Shown piece by piece: positions 11,014 to 64,000 of a stretch of 64,000 nt of DNA. The position numbers and the translations under genes are program-made. Source of the stretch: Syngnathus acus (taxonomy: Eukaryota; Chordata; Actinopteri; Syngnathiformes; Syngnathidae); the NCBI RefSeq assembly GCF_901709675.1, contig NC_051088.1:8211693-8275692 (forward strand), written 5' to 3'. The first letter of the stretch is position 1. Each line of letters starts with the position of its first letter. The notes below the pieces were generated by a model. It was not told the DNA's origin. It ran no database searches and saw only the letters and a program-made list of their open reading frames with translations.

Positions 11014-14000
11014 AACTTGAAAGAAATGAAAACAGCTTCATTTTAGTTGGCTTTTTCATTTTTTTTTATATTTTCTTCATTTATTGACATAGTGGCTGGA
11101 TGAGTTCAGTGTTTAACAAGTGCAGTCGACATGTTTACATATTGTTTCATGAAACAGATTTGTTAGCATTATTGTTGGAATCTGATTGACTGATTATGTG
11201 ACATACTGAATTACGTTTACACCACTCTTGTTTGGTAAAATTTCAAGTCTTCGTCACAAACGCTTAAAAGACTGCTTGTCAAAGTGTCAACAACTCTCAT
11301 CAAAGTAGTTAAACCGCCCTTCATATTAATTCATGGTTCATTTGCCTTTATTCTAGCATAAGCCGTAAGACCAAAACAATGATGATACTCTTTATTGTAA
11401 TGCAGATTCAATTACTGATTGTGATTGTTACAATATACAGGTGAAGATAATCTTGAAAAAAATAATCACACATGAAATGGCAATGTTTTCAAAAATAGTT
11501 CAATCCCAGAACCATCATAGAGCAAATGACACATTCTCTCACCAGTCTCTGCATTGCTTTTTCCATGGAGTGAAGTCATGGCCTCCCACAGTCTCCACTT
11601 CCTCACTTCAAGTAGCATGTTAGAAAAAAATGAAAACAATCTACATTCTAGAGGAAGCTGGTTTTTAAATTCTTGTTCTCCAAGTACCGGGCTACCAGTA
11701 TAAACAATGCAACAAAATTGCGTTTGGCGAGAGGTGGAATGGACTATTTAGAGATAAATATATATTGCAGCAACTCGGTTCCTTTGTGTGTTGATGTTTT
11801 ATCTTACTGTAGGAGGAGAGGCTTTAGGGAACCATATGCTGTTCTGTTCATTTGAGTGCTCATTGTTCAAGTGTGTTTTATGAACTCATTGCTGTTGCTG
11901 GCGCGTGTGTTAACTGTGAGAAGATCGAGATAGACTTGTGTTTGCTAGCTAGCTGAGAGTCGTGTTTAACAACTGTAACTTCAGATAGAAGATTGTGAGT
12001 CCCTGGTAGGGGAAGGGGAAGTGCTGATAAATGTGGGTTACGTTCTGACACAAAAAAATGCGAATGGGAGAATTTGCGTTTCCTCAAGTGCGAAAGCGTG
12101 GGGGTTGACTGTTCTCACCTTTAGACAATACAACTTGAAGTGTTTTTCCAGATTTGATTTAGTGAGCGACTCTAGTTGCATAAATGACAAAGCCGGCCAA
12201 CAGTAACACGACTATGACCGTGTGGAATGACTACATTTGCTAGACAAAGACCAGCTCTGAAGCAGGCCAGTTTGCCCACATGCCTTTCTGAAGGCCAACG
12301 TCTAGCGTTGGGGCAGTGATGTGTGGCCATGTTCCACCAAGCGCCACACTTGACTTCATCTTGACATGGGACAGTTTGAAGTGATAAAACCCTGATCTGG
12401 CGTGAGATTCCACTGCGGGGTGTGAACTAAGGCTGAATAACAATAGCTGCATCCAACCAGCTTGACTCATCAGCTGATTAGTTCAACAAGAAAAAGGCAC
12501 AATGGTGCTGCTTGCTGGCAGTTATTATAAACAGGAAATGTGAATGACTTGACAGTTTTTTGAAAATACCCATTCGACAGACTCCAGTGTGCTTATCTAT
12601 GCAGGACTAGCAATTGATTAGTCGGGCAAATGAGTAGAGGTCTGTTATTTTACTCCAGTTTTTCGGAACAAGTCTAAAGATCATGTTAACACCCACTCAT
12701 GAGGAGTGCAGTTTGCAAACATGCGCTTCTCAGGGTTAGTGTGAGTCATGGCGAGACCGGACACCTGTGTCCTGGGGATCTGGACTGGCCACGGTCCCCC
12801 CAGGCCCCCACCCCGCCTCTTGGTGTTCGCGCAATACACCACTTGCTCCGGTGCACCCCGCCACCCCACCACAGAGGCTTATCTTGCTAGCATAACAAAG
12901 CTAACAAAGAGGATTGAAAGCAATAGGATACACAACATAGTAACTCCTCGTCCAAACGGGGGCCTTTGTTCAGAGATCATTGGAGGGGACATCATAACGA
13001 GGGAGGAGTTGTAGTACCAGCCGGGCTTTTCATCCTCAAACGCTCGTATGTTGTTGCTGAAGGAGATCCCTTTCCTGATAAGGCTTCACAGAAAGGTATT
13101 CCTCTGGGACCGGGTCGTTGAGGGATTTCTACAGTTCTACCGTGTGCTGATTAAAGGAACACTTGTAGATAAGCCCTTTTAAAAACAGCCCATTGTTGTG
13201 TGCGGCGTGAAGGGTAGACTCATGATTTGGATTTTGTAATGGTTCTCACCTTGGCGTGATCTGCCACTCTGCTAGGATAAATAATTAATGACAACATTGG
13301 GGGGCTGAAATAGAGCTATTACATACTAGTGCTGAGAAATGGACCGTCTATTTAGAGCCCATACTTTCCCATAAGGCCACAGCATTAGTAGATACTCCAG
13401 CTCAAGGTTATTAGTGTGTGTGTTTCATTCTTGAATCCTCCATGAAATACATGCCCTTTGTGTACGTGTGTGTGTGTGTGTGTCTCGCACAGGTTAATAT
13501 ACACGGATACTGTTATGGCACATGTCACTTGAACTAGAGGTGGAACAGCATTTGCCCTTCACTTCCTTGGATTTGCGCCGTTTGCACCGCTCGCCCTCTG
13601 GGCTTTTGTCTCACGTTGTTTATTTTTCCATAAAAATGGAGTTCATCATTGGTAAGAGGTTGTTATGGTGGTGTGTAATCTTTTAGCATCTTTGGACTGG
13701 ATCACGATGAAGGTTAACGGGGCTCGGGCTTGTCTGGATTCAGCCTTCCTGTTTACTCATTGCACGATTGCAACTACTTTCACCTTTCATGTTTCCCTCT
13801 TTTGGGTCACACCGCGGCTCTTATTCCATTTCACTGAAGCTTCCATGCAGCTTCCAACCAGCCCTGTGAGTGGTGTGCATTAACATCTTAGATATCCGTG
13901 TAGGAAATAGCTGGGTAAACATGACGCAGTTCTTGAAGCACTTCCCATTCCTGGATACCAGCAGCCCCTTTTCAGCCTGCACAAATGAGCGCCAAGATCA

Positions 14001-17000
14001 GTAAAGCTCTTAGTGTGAAAACGTTTTAGATCAGGATTGGCTCATCACCGATTGTCCGCACACATATTTAAAGGAAACAAAAATGATATCAAGGCAGGCC
14101 CGTGTCCTGTTGCTTGTGTTTCCAGCTGCTCAGATTTCCACGGACACATCAATTAGGAGGCATTTCCTACTCGTGCTTGGTTTGCCCTGCTGAGTAGCAA
14201 GCGAGGAGATGGAAGCGGGGAACTGCTGCGTAAAGTGATCCAGCCAGTTTTGCTGACTGAAGAAGAACGTCGTGCTTTCTTTCGCTCCAGCAGAACCACC
14301 GGCATCATAAATAAGCTAAGAGCATGTTTTTAGAGAGATAAACTGTGTTGGCTTTGATAGCGAGCAGAAAGGAAGGGTTTGGACCCTTTGTTTGAGAAAG
14401 CGAAAGGCAGACTCTTTAGTGCCCCCTTGTCCCTCACATTAATTATCATTTGATGGTAAGGAAATAAGAGCGGGTCATATTATGAGGCATAATTATTCAT
14501 TGCAGCTTTTGCCCTCACTGAACTACCCCTCCCCTCTTGTGCTCAGTGAGGAAAGCGGTGGGCCTGTCAATTGAACACCCCCCCCTCAGCTTTTCAGGAG
14601 GGAGCAGGGTGAAGGGCGCCATTTGCCCCTGTGATATATGAGGAGCGACAGCAATGTACGTTAGGTGCATCTGAAAGAAAGACAGAAGGTCAAGGTGCAT
14701 TACACTCCGGCCATTTACGAGCCCAACGCACAGGCTGACCCCGCACTGCAAATACAGTCATGTTTGCGCGTGCGTGTCTATGTGCGTCAATGGCCTACAC
14801 ATTTTAAGATTGAAACGTGTGTCAACAAAGATGAATGCGCCACTGTAGTGAATGTGCTCTCTGTGGCTTTTTGTACGCTTGCAGATGCAGCGAGGAAACT
14901 GTTTGAACATTGACCGTAGCTTTTGCCCTCGGAGATGGCAGAAGTAGTTGAAGCACATTTTCTGTCCATAAGCGTAGCCGTGACGTGCGCTAAACATGAC
15001 ACTAGCTCGACATTACAGTTGAAGCTCTGACGTTCAATTCGAGTCACTAATCAACCTCCGAATTGTTCTGATTTTGAAAGCACCCCATAAATAAAAAATG
15101 TAAATAGATAATTTATTTCAGCACTGGCAGCGATAGAAGGGCTTGGGGTGGGGGCATTCAAATTCAGAGGTTCCAAAGTATTTTGTACATCGAATGTTGT
15201 GTAAATTGCTTCAGCGCTAAGGCAGGACTGAAAATCTTTGCGAAAATGTTCAAGGTTACTGAACGTTTTCGCTGTCATTTATTAGCTGTCATTTATGGTC
15301 CAGTGAGAGAAAGAGAAGCCAGAAGAAAAGACTGCTGTGGTCAAAGCCCAACATTAACATTCCAGAAATATCTGAGGCTTATTCACAGCCTCTCTCATGC
15401 TCTGCCGCCACTTTTTGAAAGCGTCAGGACTGAAGTCAGCTGTGTTGTAGCCTCGTTGGACTGTGTACAGTAGAGGATGTAATGAGTAATCTTAACCATA
15501 AACATGCCTCGTGTGTGTGTGTGTGCTCGGAGAGAAACAAGACATGTGCCATCAGATCAACTGAGTCTCAATATCGCACTCAAAGGGCTCGAGTCTAATC
15601 TGTCGATGATCTGCACGCTGTAGTGTTGCACTGCGAAGCTGATTGTTCTTGGCTCCCTCTGGTCATGTTTTAGAAAAATAATTGCCTGTTACAGCTTCTG
15701 TGTGTTTTCAAGTGAAGAGCTAAACATTCGCTTGCGCTGCAGGTTGTAAATCACGCATGCCGTGCCTCCTTCAAACATTTTTTTTTTTAAATGAACTAGC
15801 CTACCTATATGTATGTAGGTGGCCTGTGTCTTTGTGGCTTAGTACTAAAACGGCACTGCTCCTGTAAGAGGCCCAGTCGTGAAGGCTACATGTTTTATGA
15901 GCTCTCCTCAAAGGATATGAAGCACTGAGCTCAGATCCTGCTTGTTCCAGCAGTGTTTTCATCACTCTTGGCCACTTCCCAGACTATTTTTTTTTTATGT
16001 GTGTGCAATGAGGAAGTAAAAGCACATCCGGAAAAAGAGAGTATACCTCGCCACCGAGTTGATAGCCGGGCTTTATAAATGGGGACTATTTGCACGCTGC
16101 GGTCACAATGAGGAGATTCATGATTTTCTCCTCATGAGCATTTCAGAGGGCACACTCCTCATTGTCGGGGATCAGCGGCCACCACGGCTGAGATGGTGGG
16201 TGTCGAAGCTGAACCCAGTGAATATTGCGCTCCCCCCACCCACTGCTTTAGGGAGCCATTCTTTTCATTGCGCAAGCAAACTGTCAAACCGGGAAGGTTG
16301 GCTGACAGCGTCTTGCTGTGTCTCGTCCGCCGTGATTTGTGAGTCATATCTCTGGTTGCGACAATGCTGTTGCGCTAACATAAAGGCTATCAGCCAATGA
16401 ACATGTTTGGAAGATGGATCTTTTCTTGTATTGTTTTGAAAGGGTTACGGTCGGTTGGGTTCTGAAAACAGACTTCTCTAATTAGAGGTAATATCATCCT
16501 ATGGTGCTGCTGAATAGGGCGTTTGTCCCTCGGCCACTCCCAACCATCTGCTCAACGATTGTGTGCAAAATTTCCCCTCATTGTAGCTCGCTAATATCTG
16601 TTTGGGAATGCTTTAATGCACTGACCTACTAATTTTGTTTCTAGGCGATATTAGCCAAGACACCCTTCAGTGCTGCCAGTCTCAAGCCTCCGAGCTGTCT
16701 CATCTGTCACGTCACTCTGGGTGCTAGCTGGAGGATGTAGGGCAGCCTCATGAATACATTCCTTCCCCTCCTCACCACGCCCATTTAGGCGACCAGTTGT
16801 ACTTGAACTCATGGATAAGATCATTAAAAAGACAATCGGATCGGAGAGAGAAAAGCTGGGCTGTTTGATTGCTCAATATCAAGAAGTGGCTTGTGTGTGA
16901 GTGTTGCAATATTAAAACCTCCACTGACAGACAACAAAACCAAAATACTTTTTCACCTCCACCTGATTGATTAAATTTCACATTGACATTTTCTATTCCA

Positions 17001-17080
17001 CCTTGAGCAATATTCCAGATTACACTTGTGTTTATTTATGGTACTGTACATATTTATGTCCACTGTTTGATTCACTACAC

Positions 17081-17151
17081 TTAACTCATTCAGTGCGATT
17101 GACGGTTATAGACGTCAAAGATATTAACTGGGTTGGCTGTGAATGAGTTAA
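17081..17151. mobile_element. 71-bp palindromic mini-MITE with TTAACTCATTCA ends
   Basis: The left end TTAACTCATTCAGTGC is the near-perfect inverse complement of the right end GCTGTGAATGAGTTAA. The interior holds a second inverted pair, GACGGTTATAGACGTC. Similar short elements (TTAACTCATTCACTGCCATTGACGG) are abundant in percomorph fish as I recall, so this looks like a non-autonomous DNA-transposon derivative. No coding capacity and no clear target-site duplication are visible. Confidence 0.65.
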
Positions 17152-19098
17152 GCACATTTTGCATGTGTCCCCTGTATCACTGTACATCGCACGACCCTCG
17201 TTACGTCTTTGAAAAAGAAACGTCCTTGCCGAACGGCCATCCCAAAGAACCAGAGAGAAACTCAATTAAGAGTCACATTCATGATAACGCCACTCGCCAC
17301 CACATGCCTCACATTCTCCGCTTTTCTCTTATCAATGGCCCTGGCAGAGAGGCCCTTCACTGCTCTCGAGAGTGTCTCATTGAGAAAAAAGGGGGAGTGG
17401 TTAGCATGCCTGCAACCTTGGCATTTCCCTCCGGAGCCTCCTGAAAATATGATTCCTCATGAAAACTCCCTGAGCTACTTGACTGGCCTCACGCATGAAA
17501 AAGCGACAACCACGATTGGGGCTGCTGGCATAATGGACATCTTGGGACAGCACCATTGTGCCAGCCACTCTCCATTGGCGAACTCGTGGCAAACACACGC
17601 ACACACACCCCAGTAAGTAGAAAAGGGTTTAGTCTTCTTGGAGAGATGGAAGAGCAGCTTAAACCCTGTGGTGCACACAGTCTGATCCTTATCAACGTGA
17701 GGTGGAAAGCACTCGACTGCAGTTACTTCTCTAATATATTGCAACACATGTATCACATTTCACACACACACAGATAAGGCGCGCTTTATGAATAGTCTCG
17801 TATTAATCGTTGTACAGGTAGACTCCTTCTTTGCTTCGTTTCCTCTCGTAAGAGGTTACTTTTTTCATCACTATTTCATTTATCACCACGATTGAGTTTC
17901 GCTTTCTTTTTTTCTGTGTGATGAAACATTTAGAGATACGCAGAAGAATAACATTTTGAAAAGTGGCCGTAGCACTGATTAGGGTGCTTATGGGGAGCCA
18001 TTTAAAAGAATTTTTGAAAAGGTTTGGAGAATCTCTCATTGAATGTTCTGATGTCAGCGTAAGAGGGAGGCAAAATTGCTGCTTCGAGACGCTTCCATAG
18101 CCGATGCCATGTGCGTTGTTATAATGCTCCACGCCTCGTGTCGATCCATGAAAATTAGGCTGAACAATCGCAGGCAAATTTCGTAGCAAACTAAAACAAG
18201 GGCCTCTTGAGAATAAAGCGAGATGTGATTACACAAGGTAAGACAAAGGCGCTGAGTGCAAGGCCCACAATGAATCCCCGGTGAAGTGCCCTACACTGTA
18301 CCTCCAGCTGAGCCTTTTATTGTGCGCTTGTCTCTCGGTGGCTCGGATGACGGCTCAGATTATATCGCACTCACTGAGTAATGGATTGGAGCTGACAAAA
18401 ACCCGCTGCATTTCCACAACATTCCAGCCAGGATCCGCTCACTGCCGAGGATCTGCTCGGTTGATCGGGATTAATTGGAGCTACCCCCATTGTTAATAAC
18501 CCCCGAGTATCTTCACGCTAGCATTGTTCCTCTCTAATCTCTATTCACGGGAGTATTGTGTTCTATCCCTTTGCAAAGCTGCCCCTAAATCCTTGCCAAT
18601 CACATTTTGCTACTTCATAGTTGTGCAAATGAATATTCCAGAAGGATGGTAGACATTTGCTCCCGCAACCAAGTGCATTGCAACCATTTTTACATTTCTC
18701 TAAAAGGTTACTCAAGCTAAAAACGAGCGCTGACAATATTGCTCAGGCTTAGACAGGCTTTGGTAAAGATATCATCAAAATGAGTTAATGACAGCGAGTA
18801 AATGAATAAAACATGGCTTTGTTTCAAGGATGCGCAGGCGGGCGGGAGAAGCTGGAGGATGGGTGGCAGTGTTTTGTAACAGGAACCTCATGTGTGGCCA
18901 TTGTGTGTGTGTGTGGGGGGGGTGATGTTTTAATCGAGCCGCAGACTGTCTCAGGGCAAAGGTCACATCTGAAAAGAATCGGGGAAGAGAGAAATGTATT
19001 TGAGCCCGTGCCCGGCTGGCTGCTACCCCCTTGACTTTATTGCACTAATGTAAATGGTGGATTAGGCATCGTTGGCTGGGGAGGGGACCCTCTCTTAA

Positions 19099-19121
19099 CC
19101 CCCCCCCCCCCCCCCCCCCCC
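19099..19121. repeat. Poly-C tract
   Basis: About 23 consecutive C in intron 1, followed by CGCCCC. Confidence 0.9.
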
Positions 19122-21152
19122 GCCCCTCTTTTCCATTAAGACAGCTGGTATCTTTCAAAGGGTCCCGGCCCCGTGATTGATGTGTAATAGCTCCAAGACT
19201 CACCTGCCCCCCCCTCCACGCCGCCGCTTCCCACAAAGCACTTTGTTTCTCGGCGAGTGGGCATAGAGCTTCCTCGCCCGGCGTCACCGTTTGCTCCGTG
19301 TCTCCCTCCTGCTCTTTCAACCGTACGACTTGAGAGCGACTCACCTCGGCCGCGGCCTGCTTCAAACTGCTCTTTTTGAGCGACTTCACACTCCAGCTTC
19401 TGATGAGCAATGCTTTTAAAGCACCTTTCGAAATACTGCGAACTAAACAGTTTTCCTTCATCGAGGATGCCATGAGCTCCGTAAAACTTGGATTGTTTCA
19501 AAGTCAATCCAGATGAAAACTAGATTGTAAAGATATTTAGTGAGTCCGCAACTTCAAAGTGGAATGACCTAGCCTTCAAATCGTTCCGTTGTCGGTTTCA
19601 TAGAAAGAGGCTTATGTTTCTAATTAGAGAGAAGAGGTGCTTAGCTCACGCGCTGATTCTGACGGCCTCCAGGATTAGAGCTGTGCTATCAAATACAGCA
19701 GTCATCAGTGTTTTCATGTTCCTCACACCTCACAAGACAAGCTTCTGGATATGGACACTTCAGGGGGGCCCAGGGGTAGTTTCGAAGGTGCCTCGCACAC
19801 GCACGGAACTCTCCCGAGCTCTTGAATATCGTGGGCGCATTAATGTGTCCCCCGTGCGTACAACAGGCTTGGCAGCCCAGCGGTCGCCGTGGTAACTCAT
19901 CATTAGGTGATTAATGGGGCTGTGACGAGGCTGCGGTTTAATCAAGCTCGGTGTTTGCGAGCGAGCCGACAACAGGAGCAGCTGCCCTGTCAGTTGGTGT
20001 CTGCTCACAAAGTGACAGCACCCGCTGCTTAGGAGCATGGTCGTCACCAAACACCTCTCTTGTGTATGTACTGTGTGTGTGCGTATGTTTCACATTTTGT
20101 AAGTCCTGCCGTAAATGCTGGCTTCCTCACAGATTGCTGCCGTTCCCGACTCCACTCTGCTACCTCAGCCATGGTAACACAGCTTGCCTTATCCGCGTGG
20201 CAATGTAATGACTATTTCCTGGTAATTTGTTGCTGTGGAGTTAGCCAGGGCAACGCGGGCGTTAAGTGTTGATGCTGCTTTCGAGTGTAGTAAGAATTTT
20301 GTGCGCACAACGGGCTTCTTCAACTTTGCCCACTCGGAGGCTTTCATTATGCTACCAAAAAGGACATTTTTGGAATAGCTGGAAATGCCCCATATCCTTA
20401 CCCGCTCGATTGCTGCATTCTTCCCTCCAGACCTGTCATTTGACATTAACACAGCGGTGCTTGTGGCGAAGGACTTGGATGGAGGCGCGGTCCAGTAGAG
20501 TACACACACGTACATAGCAAACAAGAGTCGGTCCGGTGTCATTACAGATGGTTTGCAGAGAAGCTGGCCAGCAAACTGTCAGTGAGCTCCATGCCGTTCG
20601 CTCTTGTGCTGTTTATACTGAAAAGCACCCCTGACACATTTATTGGCTGCTAGCCTCATCCTCCGTGTTTTGTTTTAGTTATTCAGCCATGACCTCCATT
20701 TAATATGTTCTGACTTTCTTTTCAACATCCTTTTACTGTGTACACATCGTAATGCCTTGTCGAGAGACGGCAAGTGGTTTAGCAGGAAGCTAGAAGGTTC
20801 TGGCCGTTTGATAAAGCTGCTCTCATAAGTGTTAATGATTGCGGAGGATGCTGCCAACAATTACCGTTGCTAGCCTCCCCAGCCGCCCAGCCTCTTGGAG
20901 CAATCTTGTATTGCCCATGAACAAACTATTAACCTCTGTCCAGCAAAGATGATGCTCACTCTTGTTTTCTTCTACCTCCTCCCCCCCACCCCCCCCCTTT
21001 CTCTCCAGCTTTTCTGAAACACTGGGGTTGTTGGTGTGGCCAAATTTTCCCTGGATTTGACCAGTAAATTCAGAAGACTGAAGCCCAGGCTCACAGTCTA
21101 CCTTTCACGGAGGCCCAGCCGTGAGAGGACTGAGGAAGGCACGTGGCGGATC

Positions 21153-63722
<42,570 letters not shown>

Positions 63723-64000
63723 GTACAGTTACTTATTTTCTTCTCCTTTTTCAACTTACTTTTTCCAAGTTTTATGTTACTATCTGGGTGATTGAACAAG
63801 TAACACTGCCCCCACCATAAAAAAATTATTAAAAGTGCTGGCCAAAAATATTTTATAAGGACACGGTAGAAAATGTGATACACCCGCCACCCCCATGAAA
63901 AGATTAAAAGTTTGAAATGAAATTAATCTGCATTAGCAAGTTGTGCAGCTGTGGTATGCGTCACTGCGTTTATTGCATTTGTCATGGCTAAAGAGCAAAC
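63723..64000 (+). other. rere: Start of intron 11 of rere
   Basis: Begins GTACAG; unique-looking AT-rich sequence to the window edge. No further exon is present. Confidence 0.9.

Larger units (their letters stand above)
4284..21008 (+). other. rere: Intron 1 of rere (about 16.7 kb), non-coding
   Basis: This lies between the putative first-exon donor (GTGAGT at 4284) and a polypyrimidine tract plus CTCTCCAG acceptor ending at 21008. No coding exon is recognisable. It contains several long CA/GT microsatellites, poly-C tracts at 10781 and 19099, a degenerate ATTAATC-type repeat near 10954, and a 71-bp palindromic mini-element at 17081. It also has long unique stretches (for example 8280-8500 and 13500-16700) that could hold regulatory elements, though nothing in the sequence alone proves that. 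Confidence 0.6.

Noticed and set aside
16059-16400. 113-residue plus-strand open frame in intron 1
   Set aside because: No homology recognised and no matching splice sites; more likely non-coding.
19045-19507. Two overlapping minus-strand frames of 123-142 residues
   Set aside because: They run across a poly-C tract and give low-complexity Gly runs; no family resemblance.
21036-21152. Extending the RERE start upstream to a GTG at 21036
   Set aside because: Vertebrate nuclear genes rarely use GTG. The ATG at 21153 has a good context and begins the MTADK sequence typical of RERE.

Overview
The window is vertebrate nuclear DNA, most likely from a ray-finned fish and probably a percomorph teleost. 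It has large introns with GT/AG borders, dense (CA)n/(GT)n microsatellites and long poly-C runs. It also carries teleost-type short repeats: a tRNA-headed SINE ending in TGGA repeats, a hAT-like element with TGTCAAACTC ends, a TTAACTCATTCA mini-palindrome, and AT-rich elements built on ATTAATCGATTAATT-like ends. The repeat-family and lineage assignments rest on memory and resemblance, not on a database comparison.

One protein-coding gene is recognisable, on the + strand: rere (arginine-glutamic acid dipeptide repeats, atrophin-2), a nuclear co-regulator. Positions 1 to about 3680 are upstream sequence with no recognisable gene. A CpG- and GC-rich promoter region with a likely non-coding first exon ends at a donor at 4283/4284. 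After a roughly 16.7 kb intron comes the ATG-containing exon (21009-21513, ATG at 21153). Nine more coding exons follow at 29265-29335, 48049-48154, 49375-49471, 50801-50905, 55581-55629, 56526-56650, 56860-56959, 57838-57936 and 63642-63722. All junction phases agree, giving 398 uninterrupted codons: a charged N-terminus, a BAH domain, an ELM2 domain and the start of a SANT domain. The rest of the SANT domain and the atrophin half of the protein lie past the right edge. Everything between the exons is intron, with repeats and some GC-rich or unusual patches.

The most interesting feature is in intron 6. A CpG-rich stretch (about 52250-53330) holds a short open reading frame starting at 52783 (MSDMDDLFSPR plus two bases). 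Its donor has exactly the phase needed to join the ELM2 exon at 55581. This predicts an internal promoter making an N-terminally short RERE that keeps ELM2-SANT and lacks the BAH domain and the charged leader. Lesser observations are a possible alternative terminal exon at 30071, a direct exon junction where I recall mammalian RERE carrying an extra segment, and several transposable-element remnants. No tRNA, rRNA, CRISPR or second protein-coding gene was found.
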